This document shows positions 45,543 to 57,522 of a stretch of 64,000 nt of DNA, piece by piece. A model generated the notes under the pieces. It did no database searches. It saw only the letters and a list, made by a program, of their open reading frames with translations, and was not told where the DNA came from. The number at the start of each line of letters is the position of its first letter. The first letter of the stretch is position 1. The stretch comes from Alnus glutinosa (lineage: Eukaryota; Streptophyta; Magnoliopsida; Fagales; Betulaceae): assembly GCF_958979055.1 (NCBI RefSeq), contig NC_084889.1, positions 34,849,951-34,913,950 of the forward strand. Direction: 5' to 3'. Made by a program: the position numbers and the translations under genes.

Positions 45543-45805
45543 GAGTGCGTTTGATATCGTGATTTTACATGCCAAACGCTATTTTTAAACAAAATCATGA
45601 AAAGTCCATTTGAGAGTGTGTTTGAAAAGAATGGTGGTTTGACCGCATGCATGCCTTTTAAAAAATGCACGATGTTCAAGCCGAACAACAAATTTATCAA
45701 ACACTTAATTGTATTTTTAAAAATCGTGTTTTTATTACCTGCATTTTGAAAATCGCTATTTTTTTTCAAACTGCATATTTTGAAACCGCTAAACTAAAAA
45801 GACCC
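45543..45805. mobile_element. Tourist-type MITE, second of a TAA-sharing pair (263 bp)
   Basis: The left end GAGTGCGTTTGATATCGTG and right end AAACTAAAAAGACCC (reverse complement GGGTCTTTTTAGTTT) are flanked by TAA at 45540-45542 and 45806-45808. The left TAA is also the right flank of the element at 45225. Confidence 0.68.
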
Positions 45806-46976
45806 TAAGAAATAGGGGCAAAAACTCAACTCTATAGTCGGCCATTTTCATTTTCACAATTGGTGTCACTTTGAATGGCCATGAACAGTAGACTATAATA
45901 AATATGGTCAATGTTAAAGTATAAATTAAAATATTAAACTCATCTCTTTCTAAAAACCACATTTTTAAGATATATGATAATTTAATACTGTATAAGAGTT
46001 AATGTCATAAATTTGAATGTCGATCGAATAATCATCTATGGCACCAAGATCATCAATGTTTCGTCCAATTGACCACACACTGATAGATCAGCCAAGAAAA
46101 CTTGCTATGACAAGAAATAAATAAGGGGGGTTTGCTGATCTGTGAATAAAACTCTGATGACTAAGTAGTAAGGTATTTGAAAGAGGATTCAATGGAGAAA
46201 AGTGGAGAAGAAAAATTGTGCATACCTCATAACAATGACCATAACTTTCATTTATAAAACTGTCGTTGATATGGTAAGTGGACTTTAATATGACGAGCCG
46301 AAAGTTAGGAGAGCGATATGAAAGGTGGCATATTCTCATGTTTTTCTTTAGGGTATGTGTCGACTTTTTTTTTTTTTTGTTGATCAAAGGGAATGTGTCG
46401 ACTGCTCATTGCCTTATTGAGCCGATTTTAAATAGGCAATATATATCGTAACTAGGGGGATACTCTCCTTTTACGGTTCCCTCACCACGTGTCTATGAAG
46501 CAATGTGGGACTGTCAGTCGGCATCCCCCTCAAGGGAGGAATTATCCGCCGGGCACAACCAAACCTAAAGACAGATAAATCTTTCTAGGCCTAAAGGATT
46601 ATGGACTTTATTTGATGTGAATAGACATTATAAAACCCAAGAAAGCCTCTAGTAAAAGGTATCACCCCTAAGTCTTTGTACATGTCGTCACCCAACAACC
46701 AACAACCAACACATGCACATTACAAACCACCGGCCTAAATCTAAACATATACATGTCTACATCATGTCATCTAATCTCAGTAATTAAGAATGGGAAATAG
46801 GAAGAAAAGATGTTCCACCAACCTTAAAGTTAGGGCTACCTGTTGACCAGCAGATCGATAATCCTATTCTGTTGTGGGGTATGCCATGCTGCCTATATAT
46901 ATTCAGAAATTAATGATGTGAAACCTACACGTTTATGTTTTCTTGTCAGTTTGTAAGTTTGTAACACCCAGGAATT

Positions 46977-47258
46977 ATGGGGATAGAGATTGATTATTAT
47001 GATGATGATGCTTTATGTGTCTCTAAATTGAATTCTTCTTCTTCTTTTACAAAAAGCAAGACTTTCAAGTTTCAACAAAATCCACTTTCTGCACTGTACG
47101 TGTTGGATATATATCCCCAGAAATATATATTGTCAGATGGAATTGCGTTAGTCTTTGGGTATGAATATGATGGGCAATCCAAATCCTGTAGATGGAAGAT
47201 CGTGTCATTTAATTACAATGATAGGACCTCTTTTTACCATCATCAACTTATCTTTTAA
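46977..47258 (+). CDS. Unrecognised short open frame (93 aa)
   Basis: An ATG-initiated frame with an ordinary amino-acid mix; FGYEYDG near residues 60-66 faintly recalls F-box-associated repeats, but this is not enough to assign it. No promoter motif, domain or paralog in the window. It could be chance or a gene fragment. Confidence 0.2.
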   Translation: MGIEIDYYDDDALCVSKLNSSSSFTKSKTFKFQQNPLSALYVLDIYPQKYILSDGIALVFGYEYDGQSKSCRWKIVSFNYNDRTSFYHHQLIF

Positions 47259-49240
47259 AATCGTTATTGAATTTGGAATGAATCATTTTTAAATTTCAAT
47301 TCAACGATAATTTTAAAAGTTACATCAGCTTTAAGAAGATAAAAAGAGATAAAAATATTGTCCTTAGCACTATTCCCTACGATGAGTTTACAATTCAATC
47401 ATTGACTAATCATTTAAAATGAACGGTTTAGATTGAGTCACATAAGTCTTAAAAAATTTAAAATATATATATTTTTTAAAAACAATAAAAGGAAGGGTAA
47501 CCAAACCACCCCTTAAGGTAGTCTGCCACCTCTTCGAAAAATGGTCGACTATTGTTTTACTCTTGAGAAATGCTATTTTGCATTCTTTCAGCTTATATAT
47601 TCAATTGACGTGACATGCTCAATCCACCTTCTTCTTCTTTTTTTAATTGGAATTGATCTAAGGGTGGTTTAAGGATGCTACTTCAACTTAATACATTGAG
47701 AGAAAGTAAAATAACATTTTTCTTTATCCTTTGAAGGGAGTGTTAGCCACTCCTATAAGTGTGGTGCGACCACACCTTCATCCCATAAAAGTGAGTGATC
47801 AGGTAGTCTGACTAGGGATGGCCGACCGCCTGATCAAGCGGAGTGGTTCAGCCACCCTTTTAATATATATATACTTTTTTTAATTGAAGCCTTTCATCTT
47901 GAATAACCTGCCTAAATTTTTAGGGTTACAAGCTATAATTTTCAGAACCTATATAGAGTCAACAAAGTTAATTAGGATATATAGTCAATGAACCGTCCAA
48001 ATTTGTGTGAGGAGAGGATAAGTCATTGTGATGAAGATCCAAGTGGCCCTACTCACATGGCTGACTGAATAAGATTTTGACCAAAATCTAGCATGGAAAC
48101 TGGGAAGTAACTTAATCAGTAAGTATTAATTTCCTGTTGACTATCTGGGTAAAAAGTCTCCTGTCGATTCTAACAGCCAGCTAGCAGGAGCTAAGAACAG
48201 AGAAGGATCGAGGAAGGTGCATGAGCCATGACAATATGCATGACTGCTTGTAGTTATGGGGGGTCAAGAAGCAACCCCACCTCACTGTTTCATTGGTCCT
48301 CTCACTAGAATTTGCCTTTTGTTTAGGCTGTGGCATAAAGGAAATTCCTCATCGGTCTTCTCACCATCTCGGCCTTGTGTCGGATTGGATACTTATTTGG
48401 TTAAACCTTTAAATGTTAAGATCGTAACATGCATTTCATCATACTTTTGAATTTGACATTTACTGTGGATTAATCTATTAACACTAATCTGATGATTTCT
48501 GACATAGCGAAAACCGTAAGCCAATACTTAAATAGGAACGATAAAAACAATACCCCCGAAACAATGATTTGGCTATGATACTACTCAAATGGATGGTCTA
48601 TGAATTTTGTGGGCGGGGATAGATGTCCAATCTTATGTTTAAAGGTCTAATCATTGATTAAAACCTCTATTGTTGTTGGATATTACTTTGATTAAACCCT
48701 TTATCCTTGATATCAGAACATTATACCACGCTTCCAAATTCAATATTAACAACGGCCCATTCTATCGACACTAATTTGAGAGCATCTCTTTTCTCTTTTA
48801 GTGGGTGGCTCCATTCACTTATTAGTATTCAATAATTTAATTAACACTACGCCTATAAATAATACCAAGACATTTTAATACAATTTATAAGTCGTTTCCT
48901 CCGTGACTATGTTTGCTCTTATACCAATTGTTAAACCCTAAATTAAATGCTGAATTGATAAACCCTTAACTCTTAAGACTCAAAACTTATTACAATTTCT
49001 CTACTATGAAGCTATGGATGATGTATTACATATATATGTCGGCAACACCCACATTCTTATCCTAATGGGTTAAGGATTTATGGCGTCATGGGTGGGTATC
49101 CTCACAAGTGTTCATGAATCTGACAAATGGCAGCATGCATCCATGCCTCAGTTCTTCTGGTTGACTAATAACCGGTAGGTTTGACTCTTAAGATATCATA
49201 TATTTTTATATAAATAATAACTAATTTAATTCATTTCTTT
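47259..49240. other. Intergenic region, no gene seen
   Basis: AT-rich, with no recognisable domain in any short frame. A GTGTGGTGCGACCACACCTT stretch near 47760 and GTCGGCAACACCC near 49040 look like repeat debris, but no element ends were found. Confidence 0.45.
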
Positions 49241-49690
49241 TTTTTCTTACTTTTTTTTTTAAAAGGAAATTATTGCAATTTTCATTCATTAGACTGAAAA
49301 ATCTAGAGCTGAAAACTCCATGATAGCAGAACAAATTGCTCTAAAGTTACAACATCATAAATACAATTAGAAATTTCTTTCACCCATACCCTATCTATGA
49401 CATGTGAAGTCGCGTTCTTTGCTAAACAATAAGCAGCATAATTGTTTATTCACTTGGTATGACAAATTTGCCAATCCCTTAGACCTTGAAGGCTTGAAGG
49501 ACCATTTTAATATACCCTATAATATGTCCATACCTGTTCAAATTCGGGCTTGTGTCCTTGATCGCAGTTACTATTTGCAGCGAATCATCCTCCAGTAAAA
49601 TACTAGGCAACCCAAGGTCACAATTAAATTAAATTCACTACATTCAATGCGGCTAGTGCTTTTGCCACCACCGGCTTACATATGTACATT
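49241..49690 (-). pseudogene. LINE RNase-H-like (RVT_3) domain relic with poly(A) tail
   Basis: On the minus strand the frame reads LGLPSILLEDDSLQIVTAIK, then later YAAYCLAKNATSHVIDRVWV, then EISNCIYDVVTLEQFVLLSW and a stop. This is the C-terminal RNase-H-like domain of plant LINE polyproteins. A TGA sits in the usual CHxKREAN position (CHTK-stop-INNYAAY), and upstream bases no longer hold a continuous frame. The plus-strand T run near 49249-49260 is the poly(A) tail of the inserted copy. Confidence 0.72.
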
Positions 49691-52600
49691 TATATCTTTT
49701 GCTTTTTTTCTTTTTTCTTTTTTGGGTCCTCTTTCTGAATTTTTAATCACTTATATCTTTCTCTCTCATCTTTAAAAATATTATTTAATAAATTTTTTAG
49801 ATATATCCACTTTATTTTTAGTTAATATATACTATATATAGAAGTATAAAGTCTTTAATGTTCAAATTAAATTATCAAAATATTCATAAAATCAATCTAA
49901 TATATTATAGCTTTTTAAAATTCAATTGAGACTTACCGTGGGCACATGTATTCACCTTCCAAATTCATAGTATAAAACTCGGCCTTTAATTCAATCTTCC
50001 TCACCCTACCAACGGTCCAAACCCTCCGCCACCAACTGCCATTCCGGCCCAATTGGCTATAGGCCCACCAAAGTCCTGCTCTTGCCCAGTCACCCAAGAT
50101 CCCTAGCTACACTCTAGTCCAATTCATTTCATTATATCTTTGTAATTTATCTCCTATTTTAGTTAAATTCTCTTACGTGTTTTTACACGTGAAATATTTA
50201 AATAAAAAATAATGTTATTTAGTAGACTATTACACAACTGCCATATAATTGAGATGTCGTGGCAATAAAAATTAGTGTTTGGATCAATAATGGCTTGTAA
50301 AAAAAAAAAGTCAATGGCTGATTTTTATTATCGCGTAATTCTAGTTGCATGGGCCGTGGCAATAGTATCGCAGTCTACTAAAAAAAGTTTTGTAATCGTT
50401 TTGTTTTTTTTTTTTTTTTGATATATAAAATCGTTTTGTTTGTTGATATAAAATTCACTCATTGATAAAAATAAAATAAAATAATAATAATAATGAAATT
50501 AACATGATTAACTTTTGAAACAAAGATAGTATTTGGCCACCCAGGAAAAAGATAATGAGCATAGCAAATAACATCTAAATAACACGAATTGATAATAACA
50601 ACAATTTTACCTCAAATGAATGTACATCATCATCATCCTCCTCGGTCCTCGTCATTATATAACCATGTTAACAGTGACTATTTGTACCGGTGAAGCTTTT
50701 TCTGCTCTTCTAACTACTTGTTTGGCTGCTTCCTCTGGTTGCATGTGGTAATTTCATCATTGAGGGCGATGCTCTTTTGGTGGTGTTAGCCATAAACACC
50801 CACTCTCTTTTTTTCTCTTGGTCGTTTGCTAATTGTTTATCGGATATTTCTTCCATTCGGATAAGGAGAGATAGATCCTTCAATTCCCTCAAACCCATTT
50901 CTCGCGTTCAATTAGAAATATGGTCACTCCTTGTAGGCACAGAAAGAATAACAAAATATGAGACAAGAATGAAAAGGAATGGTGCAGGGAAAGAGCAATG
51001 TTCAACCATTTTTTCTGTGAACTTCATCGTACAAGTTAGGCGAATGAGAAGGATTGCACTGTAGTTGAAAGAGATGCGTATTAGATAGAGTCAGAAATAT
51101 GCTGCATCAAGCATCTCCCTTTTCAAAAGCAGATTCTGAAAGGTCATTTTCATCCTCTCTTTCCCCTGTCCATATATGATGCAGTAAGAATTTGATCTGC
51201 TCACAATGTGCTATGATTTTGGCCGGTTTCAATTTGGGGTATCCGTGTTAGATTGGCCGGACCAGTTTGTAGGCCGGATAGATGTAAGGGCTTAACTTTA
51301 TATGTTTGGCGAATTAGTCAGGTATCTAATATGTAGTATTAGAGCAAACACTACGTCACGTTGAAATGACCATGTAGTGCATGAATAAAGTCACTAAAAA
51401 AGTAGAAAGGATTACTAGTTTAGAGTAAAAACCATCACGTACAAAGTGGGCTGCCGTAGACATTAATACGGAAACATAGTGGATTGTTATCATCCAATTA
51501 ATATGACTGAATTTGGGGTATGAGCATGATAGATTGAGTCATCCTATTATATATGCAATAGATTGAAGCTCTTAACTTTTTCGCGTTCCATGAGCTCGGG
51601 AGCTTCTGACATATTGATTAGGTACATTATGCTATATCCAAACCAACCATTTGGCATGAGTTCTAAGATTTTGCTTTGTTCGGTTGTTGTTTTATTTACT
51701 TATCAAGTAAAACTACACTTAGAACCCTCGATCTATCACCCTAATTGCAATGTTCTTTAATCTTTCAATTTAGTTTCGCAATGTCTTCCTTTTGTCCTAA
51801 AAAATACTATAAATTTTTTTAATATATTTTTTTTAAAAAAAAAAAAACTTGCCAAAAGAACATTTTAAAAAAGAACCCATGGCTGTATCCATTCCTATCA
51901 ATCACCTAACTGAGCTGACTTGGTTCTCTTTCGTTCTTTTATTAGTTGACCTAATGTCATTAAGTTGGCACACCTGTCAAGATCATTTCGTGTACTAAAA
52001 GTTTCCAATGCTCACACACTTGACCTTCTACAACGGTGTCAACAAGAGTAGTGCCAGAAGAGTAATGCCGCCGCTGCTATTACACTTAATTTATATAGAT
52101 GACTTGACCTAATATTGATTGACTTGAATTCATGTATTTCAATTGATTTTTTTTCTTTTTTCTTTTTCTTCAAGTGGTTGTTGGCTAACGTGAAAAATTA
52201 TTTAAAATAAGTGCGTCAAAAGGTGTAAAATATATGATAAATGAGTGTGAAAAGTAACATCACTCTTACTAGAAACTACAATTTTATTTTACGATTATCC
52301 CTACTTTAATTTGATGACGTGGAAGTGCCAATCAGCCTTCGCTCTCGCCTTTTTTTTTTTCAAGAAATGCTGATTCAGTGATTGATTGATACTGTCACAT
52401 CAACAGAATGAGATAAATGAGTGAAATTCTCTATGAATTAGTGATGTTTGATGGCAGAAATATATATACCAATATGAGATGAACTTTTTTGGTTAAATCT
52501 AGCTTTTTTTTTTCTAATTCTTTTTCTTGTGTTTTTAAAGCAAATTGGAAAAAAGTTACGAGGATTAAAAGCCGTATTTGTTAGACTATTAATTGTTTTA

Positions 52601-53145
52601 ATAGTTTTTGATACAATAAAATTAAGAGATCTTTATGAGGGTTTCCCTCCTCACTCCGAGATCTCACTCCACACTCCAATGCCTAAGTCAATATCTGAGA
52701 GAAAATATACTCTATGCATAAAATAATTGATCTGTTATATATACACAGTGTATGATCCTATTTATAATAAAGAAGGTAGAGTTAGCCTGTATTAGATTTT
52801 TTGAAGCTTCATTTAGTAATTTTTCTTCAATTTCAATAAAATATTTGACCAGTTGCATTTATTAAAGAAAAATTAGAACCACCAAATGGTTAAATTCAAT
52901 CATTTCTATTGAATTGAGATTGTAATTTCATACACATGCATGGAATTGGTAAAACTAAAAGAAAGAAGAAAAAACAAAATCAACGAAATATGACAACGAA
53001 GCAAATATTCCCATGGGCGTTACGTAACGGTTACACCTTCGCGCACACAACGCCTTTCCACGCTAAACCACAGCCCTAACTGAATCACACCCGCCATAAC
53101 CGCCAGAACCGCCAAAAAAAGCACAAAAAGAAAACTGACCTCTCT
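49691..53145. other. Intergenic region with a small MITE
   Basis: No host gene supported. It holds the MITE at 50220-50380, unassigned open frames on both strands at 50710-51064, a possible LTR-like stretch at 52620-52720, and AT-rich sequence elsewhere. Confidence 0.45.
50220..50380. mobile_element. Small MITE with TAGTAGACT ends (161 bp)
   Basis: Starts TAGTAGACTATTACACAACT and ends with the inverse (GCAGTCTACTA). CTGCCATATAATTG faces CGTGGCAATAGTATCG. No clean target duplication. Confidence 0.5.
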
Positions 53146-53541
53146 CTATCTAACCAAGGCCGTGATCTCCGAGGACGGCGGCGAGGCTGGCAACCGAGCG
53201 GAGAAACTCATCGACGGGAGCTCGACGGAGCGGCGGTCGCCGTCGTCGTCGTCGAAGTTGAGGGCGTAGCTGAGGGCGTCGTACTTGAAGTCGGCGGAAT
53301 GGCGACGGCCGTGGTGGTGCCGCGCGGCGCCGATACGGGAGATGAAGTTGCGGCACTTGTCTTTGAGCTCCGGGGACTTTGCCCAGAAGGACGAGCTCCG
53401 GACGAGCCTGGCCCTGGGCTCCGAGCTCGGGGATTCAACGTCTTGGTGGTGGTGGTGGGGGGTCCTCCGGAAGCAGCAGAGGGAGGACTTGAGCTTTTGT
53501 TTGAGAGAGGGTAAGGAATTGTGGAGGCGGTCGTCCTCCAT
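53146..53541 (-). CDS. Small uncharacterised plant protein with YDALSYALNFD motif (131 aa)
   Basis: Single-exon minus-strand gene. The frame is open back to 53754, but a TATATAAA box (plus-strand 53645-53652) lies between, so the ATG at 53541 (MEDDRLHNSLPSLKQKLKSS) is taken as the start. Seen: LKQKLKSSLCCFRR (about 13-26), a His run (HHHH), LVRSSSFWAKSPELKDKCRN (about 46-65), a second His run, then DFKYDALSYALNFDDDDGDR (about 85-104), and FSARLPASPP near the end. The YD..SYALNFD motif links it to the gene at 30578-30997. GC-rich third positions contrast with the AT-rich surroundings. No signal peptide. Function unknown. Confidence 0.8.
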   Translation of the reverse strand: MEDDRLHNSLPSLKQKLKSSLCCFRRTPHHHHQDVESPSSEPRARLVRSSSFWAKSPELKDKCRNFISRIGAARHHHGRRHSADFKYDALSYALNFDDDDGDRRSVELPSMSFSARLPASPPSSEITALVR

Positions 53542-53644
53542 GAGAACTGTGAGAAGGGAGAGGTCTGGGACAGGTTGTTTTGGTGGTAAGAGGCCACTGG
53601 CGTATCCAAAAAAAGGAGAGGCCACTCCATGGTGCGTGAATGTG

Positions 53645-53652
53645 TTTATATA
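53645..53652 (-). promoter_or_regulatory. Probable TATA box of the YDALSYALNFD gene
   Basis: TATATAAA on the minus strand, 104 bases upstream of the ATG at 53541. It decides the start codon against the longer frame. Confidence 0.6.
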
Positions 53653-54329
53653 TGTGGAGAGGGTATGAAAAGACGGATGAGGATGCGGAGGGGCGGGGGG
53701 TTCTGATGAGTCCGGACTTTGAGGGATCCCAAGGTTGAGGGACATTTTCGTCATTCACCTTCTTATCAAATTGTTCTTTACTATCTAAATTTTCTTATCA
53801 ATTTTTGTTTTTAAAATTTTATGGAGAAAATTTTGTTTTATCAGTATGTATAACTATCCCGTGGATTTTTATTTTTATTTTTTTATTTTTTTAATTTTTT
53901 TTATGTGTTTTTTTTTTGTGGCTAGTTGTTTCCCGGTTGTGTTTGGATTATTCATGTGCTGGAAACCGTTTTGTGTTGGCCTCTTTTTCTTTTTTGACAA
54001 TGTTATCCCCTCTTTACCGACTTTTGACGGTCGTGTTTGTTACTCTCAACCGACTATGTATTGATGGTTGTGTTTTTAACCTTGCAGGAGTTTTTATGGT
54101 TGAAGGGTATTTTGAGGGTCATGTCGCTTTATATGTCCCCTAAATTGGGGATCCGGATAGAGTTAAAGGGTCTTGAGACAATCATGACCCTTTCTGTCTC
54201 CTGATGGTTTGTAGTTTGTTCCGTTTACGAAACTTTGCCTACTTTCAACCTCCTTCTTTGACAACCCCAGCTCCTCTAATGGGCTAAGTTATTTATTTGA
54301 CTCATTCTCAGCAGCAGTCCTAAGGATGG

Positions 54330-55060
54330 CTCTATCACTTTTTTTTTTTTCTTTTTCTTTTTCTAATTGAATAAGGAAAAGGATTACAGGGGAGGTTCAT
54401 TCCCTCTCCTGATCCAAAAGGAAAAAAGAAATGGATGATTCTGTAAACGAAAAAATGGTGAGTTCCCCAACAATAGACCTAAAACAAACTATAACAATAC
54501 TAAAATAATTACTAAGACGTTCGTAAATGCTTTGTTTTCTCTCCTTTTTTTTTACCTGCTTTCTTCTTCATTTCCGACGGACTTAGGGAGGAGGGAATGA
54601 CCTCATCTCTTCCCTCCTCTCCTGCTTCTCTTTCATTTATGTCATTTTATCATTTTGTAGATGTTAGGTTAGTAGTTTTTCTAGCTCTCCTTACATCTCT
54701 AGAGGTTTTATCCGCTGTCTCGTACGACTTATCCCACTCAAAATTGTAGCCTATGTGTCTTGGCTTCTCCACTGTACTAGTATCTTCCTCCACCATGTTC
54801 TCTGTTGGTTTTCCCGCGTCAGTGGCTGTTTTTGTCAAAGTTCTTAGATTTTGTTTTATTGAAGTTAGATCTACGTTCCTTCGATGGTCTTTGCCTCCCA
54901 CACATCCCTCTATGGTTCTCTCCAGCATTCCACCTTCACAACGCCGCCAACCGCTTCTCATTCCACCTTCCACGCGTCGGAGCGTGACTCTCATGCGTGG
55001 AAAGATGGTTCTCATGCGCCGGTGCTGGGTTTCTTTTTCTGCTGCTTCCCGCCAGACTCC
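54330..55060 (-). mobile_element. Possible retroposed sequence with poly(A) tail
   Basis: Read on the minus strand, this ends in TCCTTATTCAATTAGAAAAA and then a long A-rich tail (plus-strand T run at about 54340-54364). Upstream is a 121-codon open frame (55015-54650) with no recognisable domain. The layout suggests a LINE or retroposed copy, but no reverse-transcriptase motif is visible. Confidence 0.3.
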
Positions 55061-56313
55061 AACATTGCTATTTTTTGGATTTTTTTTTTTAATTGTTTTT
55101 GTACTTTTATGTTACTTGGTTTATGGATTAATGCTGTTGGTTGTCGTTGTTTCCATGTGAAATTTTTAAAAATTTATAACTTCAAAAGCATATATTTGAG
55201 GATGAGATTGTTTGTCAAACCTTTTTTTATGGTGTTTTTTGTTTGAAAAATGTGTTTTGATTTGAAATAAAGGCAAATGTAATTTTGAATGTTTTTGTGT
55301 TTTGAGTTGATTCTTAATGCTTTTGTTTTTTTTTTTTTTTTTTTTTTTTTTTGTAGAAAGTAAAAAGTTCGCGTAGAGTTTTTCTCCAAATAAGGATAAA
55401 GTTTTCCTTCGTATTGGGTTTGAAAAATTTTCCTTTAATCATTTTTATTTAACTGACTTGTATTCAAAATACACATAAAATCACACGTTTTATTAAAAAT
55501 ATATTTAACAATCGCGTGCATTTTGAAAACTTATGTTTAATAAACTGAAATTCTTTCAAACTCGGTTAGGAATAAAACTTTGTCATATATTTAATTAGTC
55601 TTATAAGTCTTTTGTGTATTGTGTTTACTGAGAAGAATAAAATAAATAGAATAAACTGGTTAGGTGGTTTCACATGGCGATTTAATTGCAAGTTTTCTGT
55701 TCTTGAGATGGGTTAATTAGGATTACTTAATTTTTGCGGCATTTCACGCTGTGATGAAATAAATGTTGTAATTGAAGGTTTTCTATTTTTGGATGAGTTT
55801 AAGATTATATATTGGATAAAGTTTTCCACCCAACAAAGTTAAGAGATTTTTTTTTTAAAAAAAAAAAAAAATTAAATTAACATGTGTCTAAAGCACTGCA
55901 CGTGAGAGTCACGTACTCGATTAAAAATTCGTATAAAAATTACATGAATTTTAGACACATAAGTTTAATAAACTAGGAAAAACTTTTTACTTATACATAA
56001 TGACACTTATCTATATGCTTTTACATTTTTTGTGCATGATATTCTTTTGTTCTCTAAGGTTGACATGAAGAATCATGGGACCATTAACAAAGTGCTGAGT
56101 AGATAATATATGTAATATTCTTGACATGGAAAAGCCACCACCTCTTTCGGCAGATACCTTTCTCTCAAGATTTCTCTTTTTTTTTTTTTTTTTTTGTTCA
56201 TTGATGAAGAATTTTTTTTTTTGTTATTTTTTCAATTCAATCTAATAAATTAAAATGTATTTTTATAGAACGTGATTCTCATATGCATTTTAAATAAGAT
56301 CAAAAGCATCTCC
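55061..56313. other. Intergenic AT-rich region
   Basis: No gene. T run at about 55326-55352; A run at about 55857-55871; T runs at about 56177-56196. Short frames here are low complexity. Confidence 0.5.
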
Positions 56314-56842
56314 TGTAACAACCCAAGAAAAAACACTAGCCATATTTGTGCTATCACCTTAAAAAGACTAGTTAGTTTAGACCTTTCTTAGAATCCATTA
56401 TAAAGCCCAGTTTCACCTAGAAACTAGGCAAAGTGGAACTTAGCACCAATAAGTATCTTTATAAAGAACTCACTCTATGTGAACTATTCATCTATTCTCA
56501 ATATAGAACCGGGGTGTTACAAACTCCCCTCCCTTTAAACCCCTAACAAGGACCCTGACGTCATTGTCAAGACTATGCCATACAGTGCTCCAATACCACA
56601 TGACCTGATGTTACTAGGTGGTGCTAATATCATTTGTAACGACCCAAGGAAAAGAGCTAGTCACATTTGCGCTATCGCCCCAAAATAACTAATTAATTTA
56701 GAACTTTTCTAGAATCTATTATAAAGCACAGTTTTACCTAGTAACTAGGCAATGTGAAACTTAGCACCCATGAGTATCTTTATGAACCACTCACTCTATG
56801 TGAGCTATTCATCTCTTCCCAATATGAGACCAGGGTGTTACA
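56314..56842 (-). mobile_element. Complete TRIM retrotransposon with 208-bp LTRs
   Basis: Two direct repeats of 208 bases (56314-56521, 56635-56842) begin TGTAACAACCC / TGTAACGACCC and end GGGTGTTACA. They flank a 113-base interior. The 5-bp target duplication TCTCC (56309-56313, 56843-56847) is exact. On the minus strand the interior has a purine tract AAAGGGAGGGGAG (56524-56536) touching one LTR, and TGGTATTGGAGC (56587-56598), close to the Met-tRNA primer site TGGTATCAGAGC, so the element runs on the minus strand. The primer site lies 36 bases from its LTR, further than usual. No coding capacity, as expected for a TRIM. Confidence 0.85.
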
Positions 56843-57480
56843 TCTCCAGCAGTCGAAAGTATTTTACCTAGCCAAAAAGTTTTTTTTTTTTTTTTTTTTT
56901 TTTTTCTATTTCACCTATTCATTTTTTCATATAAACTCTAGCAGAATCTTTATTTCATTTAAATATTTATTTTGAGAGTGTGAGAGAAAAAATATTAAAA
57001 AACTTATTGCTATTCACTTAGCAAAAAAATGTATTTTACCTACTCTAGAGTTAATCTGTTAGAGAAGAAAACGAGCACATAATAGCTATCTTTAACTATT
57101 ATGAGCCTTTTAACTACTCCGTTGAAGATGCTCAAAAACAGAATAAAAACACTTATCTTATTCTTACATGTTCAAAAAAATATATATCAGTTTAATAAAT
57201 TATGTCAATTTGGAAAAAATCTTTATCCTTAAAAGTTATGGGTGCAGAAGAGAAGCATCTATGTTCAGCAGCCCAAAATCAATCCTTAACTCTGGGTCCC
57301 CTAATTGGGCTGCTTTGAAAAGGGTGGCCATTTTTCAAATGGGCATTTGATGGGTCATAAAAATGGGTTGATTGTTAGGGTTATGTACAATGTTTGCATG
57401 GGTTGGGCCTTCTAGGTCCTTTGTGTCCTGTTGGGCCGGGTACCACTGAACCATTACTCTTTCACTTTTTTAGTTTCTAT

Positions 57481-57522
<42 letters not shown>

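Larger units (their letters stand above)
41871..46976. other. Intergenic repeat-rich region
   Basis: No host gene supported. It contains the MITEs at 42548-42710, 44216-44529, 45225-45539 and 45543-45805 and a 32-T run at about 45059-45090. The minus-strand frames at 43143-43771 have no recognisable motif. Confidence 0.5.

Noticed and set aside
50710-51064. Short frames on both strands ending in a Lys/Arg-rich product
   Set aside because: No domain recognised; too short to separate from chance or transposon debris.
53285-53668. Plus-strand open frames over the YDALSYALNFD gene
   Set aside because: Shadows of a GC-rich gene; Trp/Gly/Arg-rich and without motifs.
54753-55160. 135-codon plus-strand frame with a hydrophobic C-terminus
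   Set aside because: The hydrophobic end is translated from a T run and TTG/TTT-rich DNA; no family resemblance.
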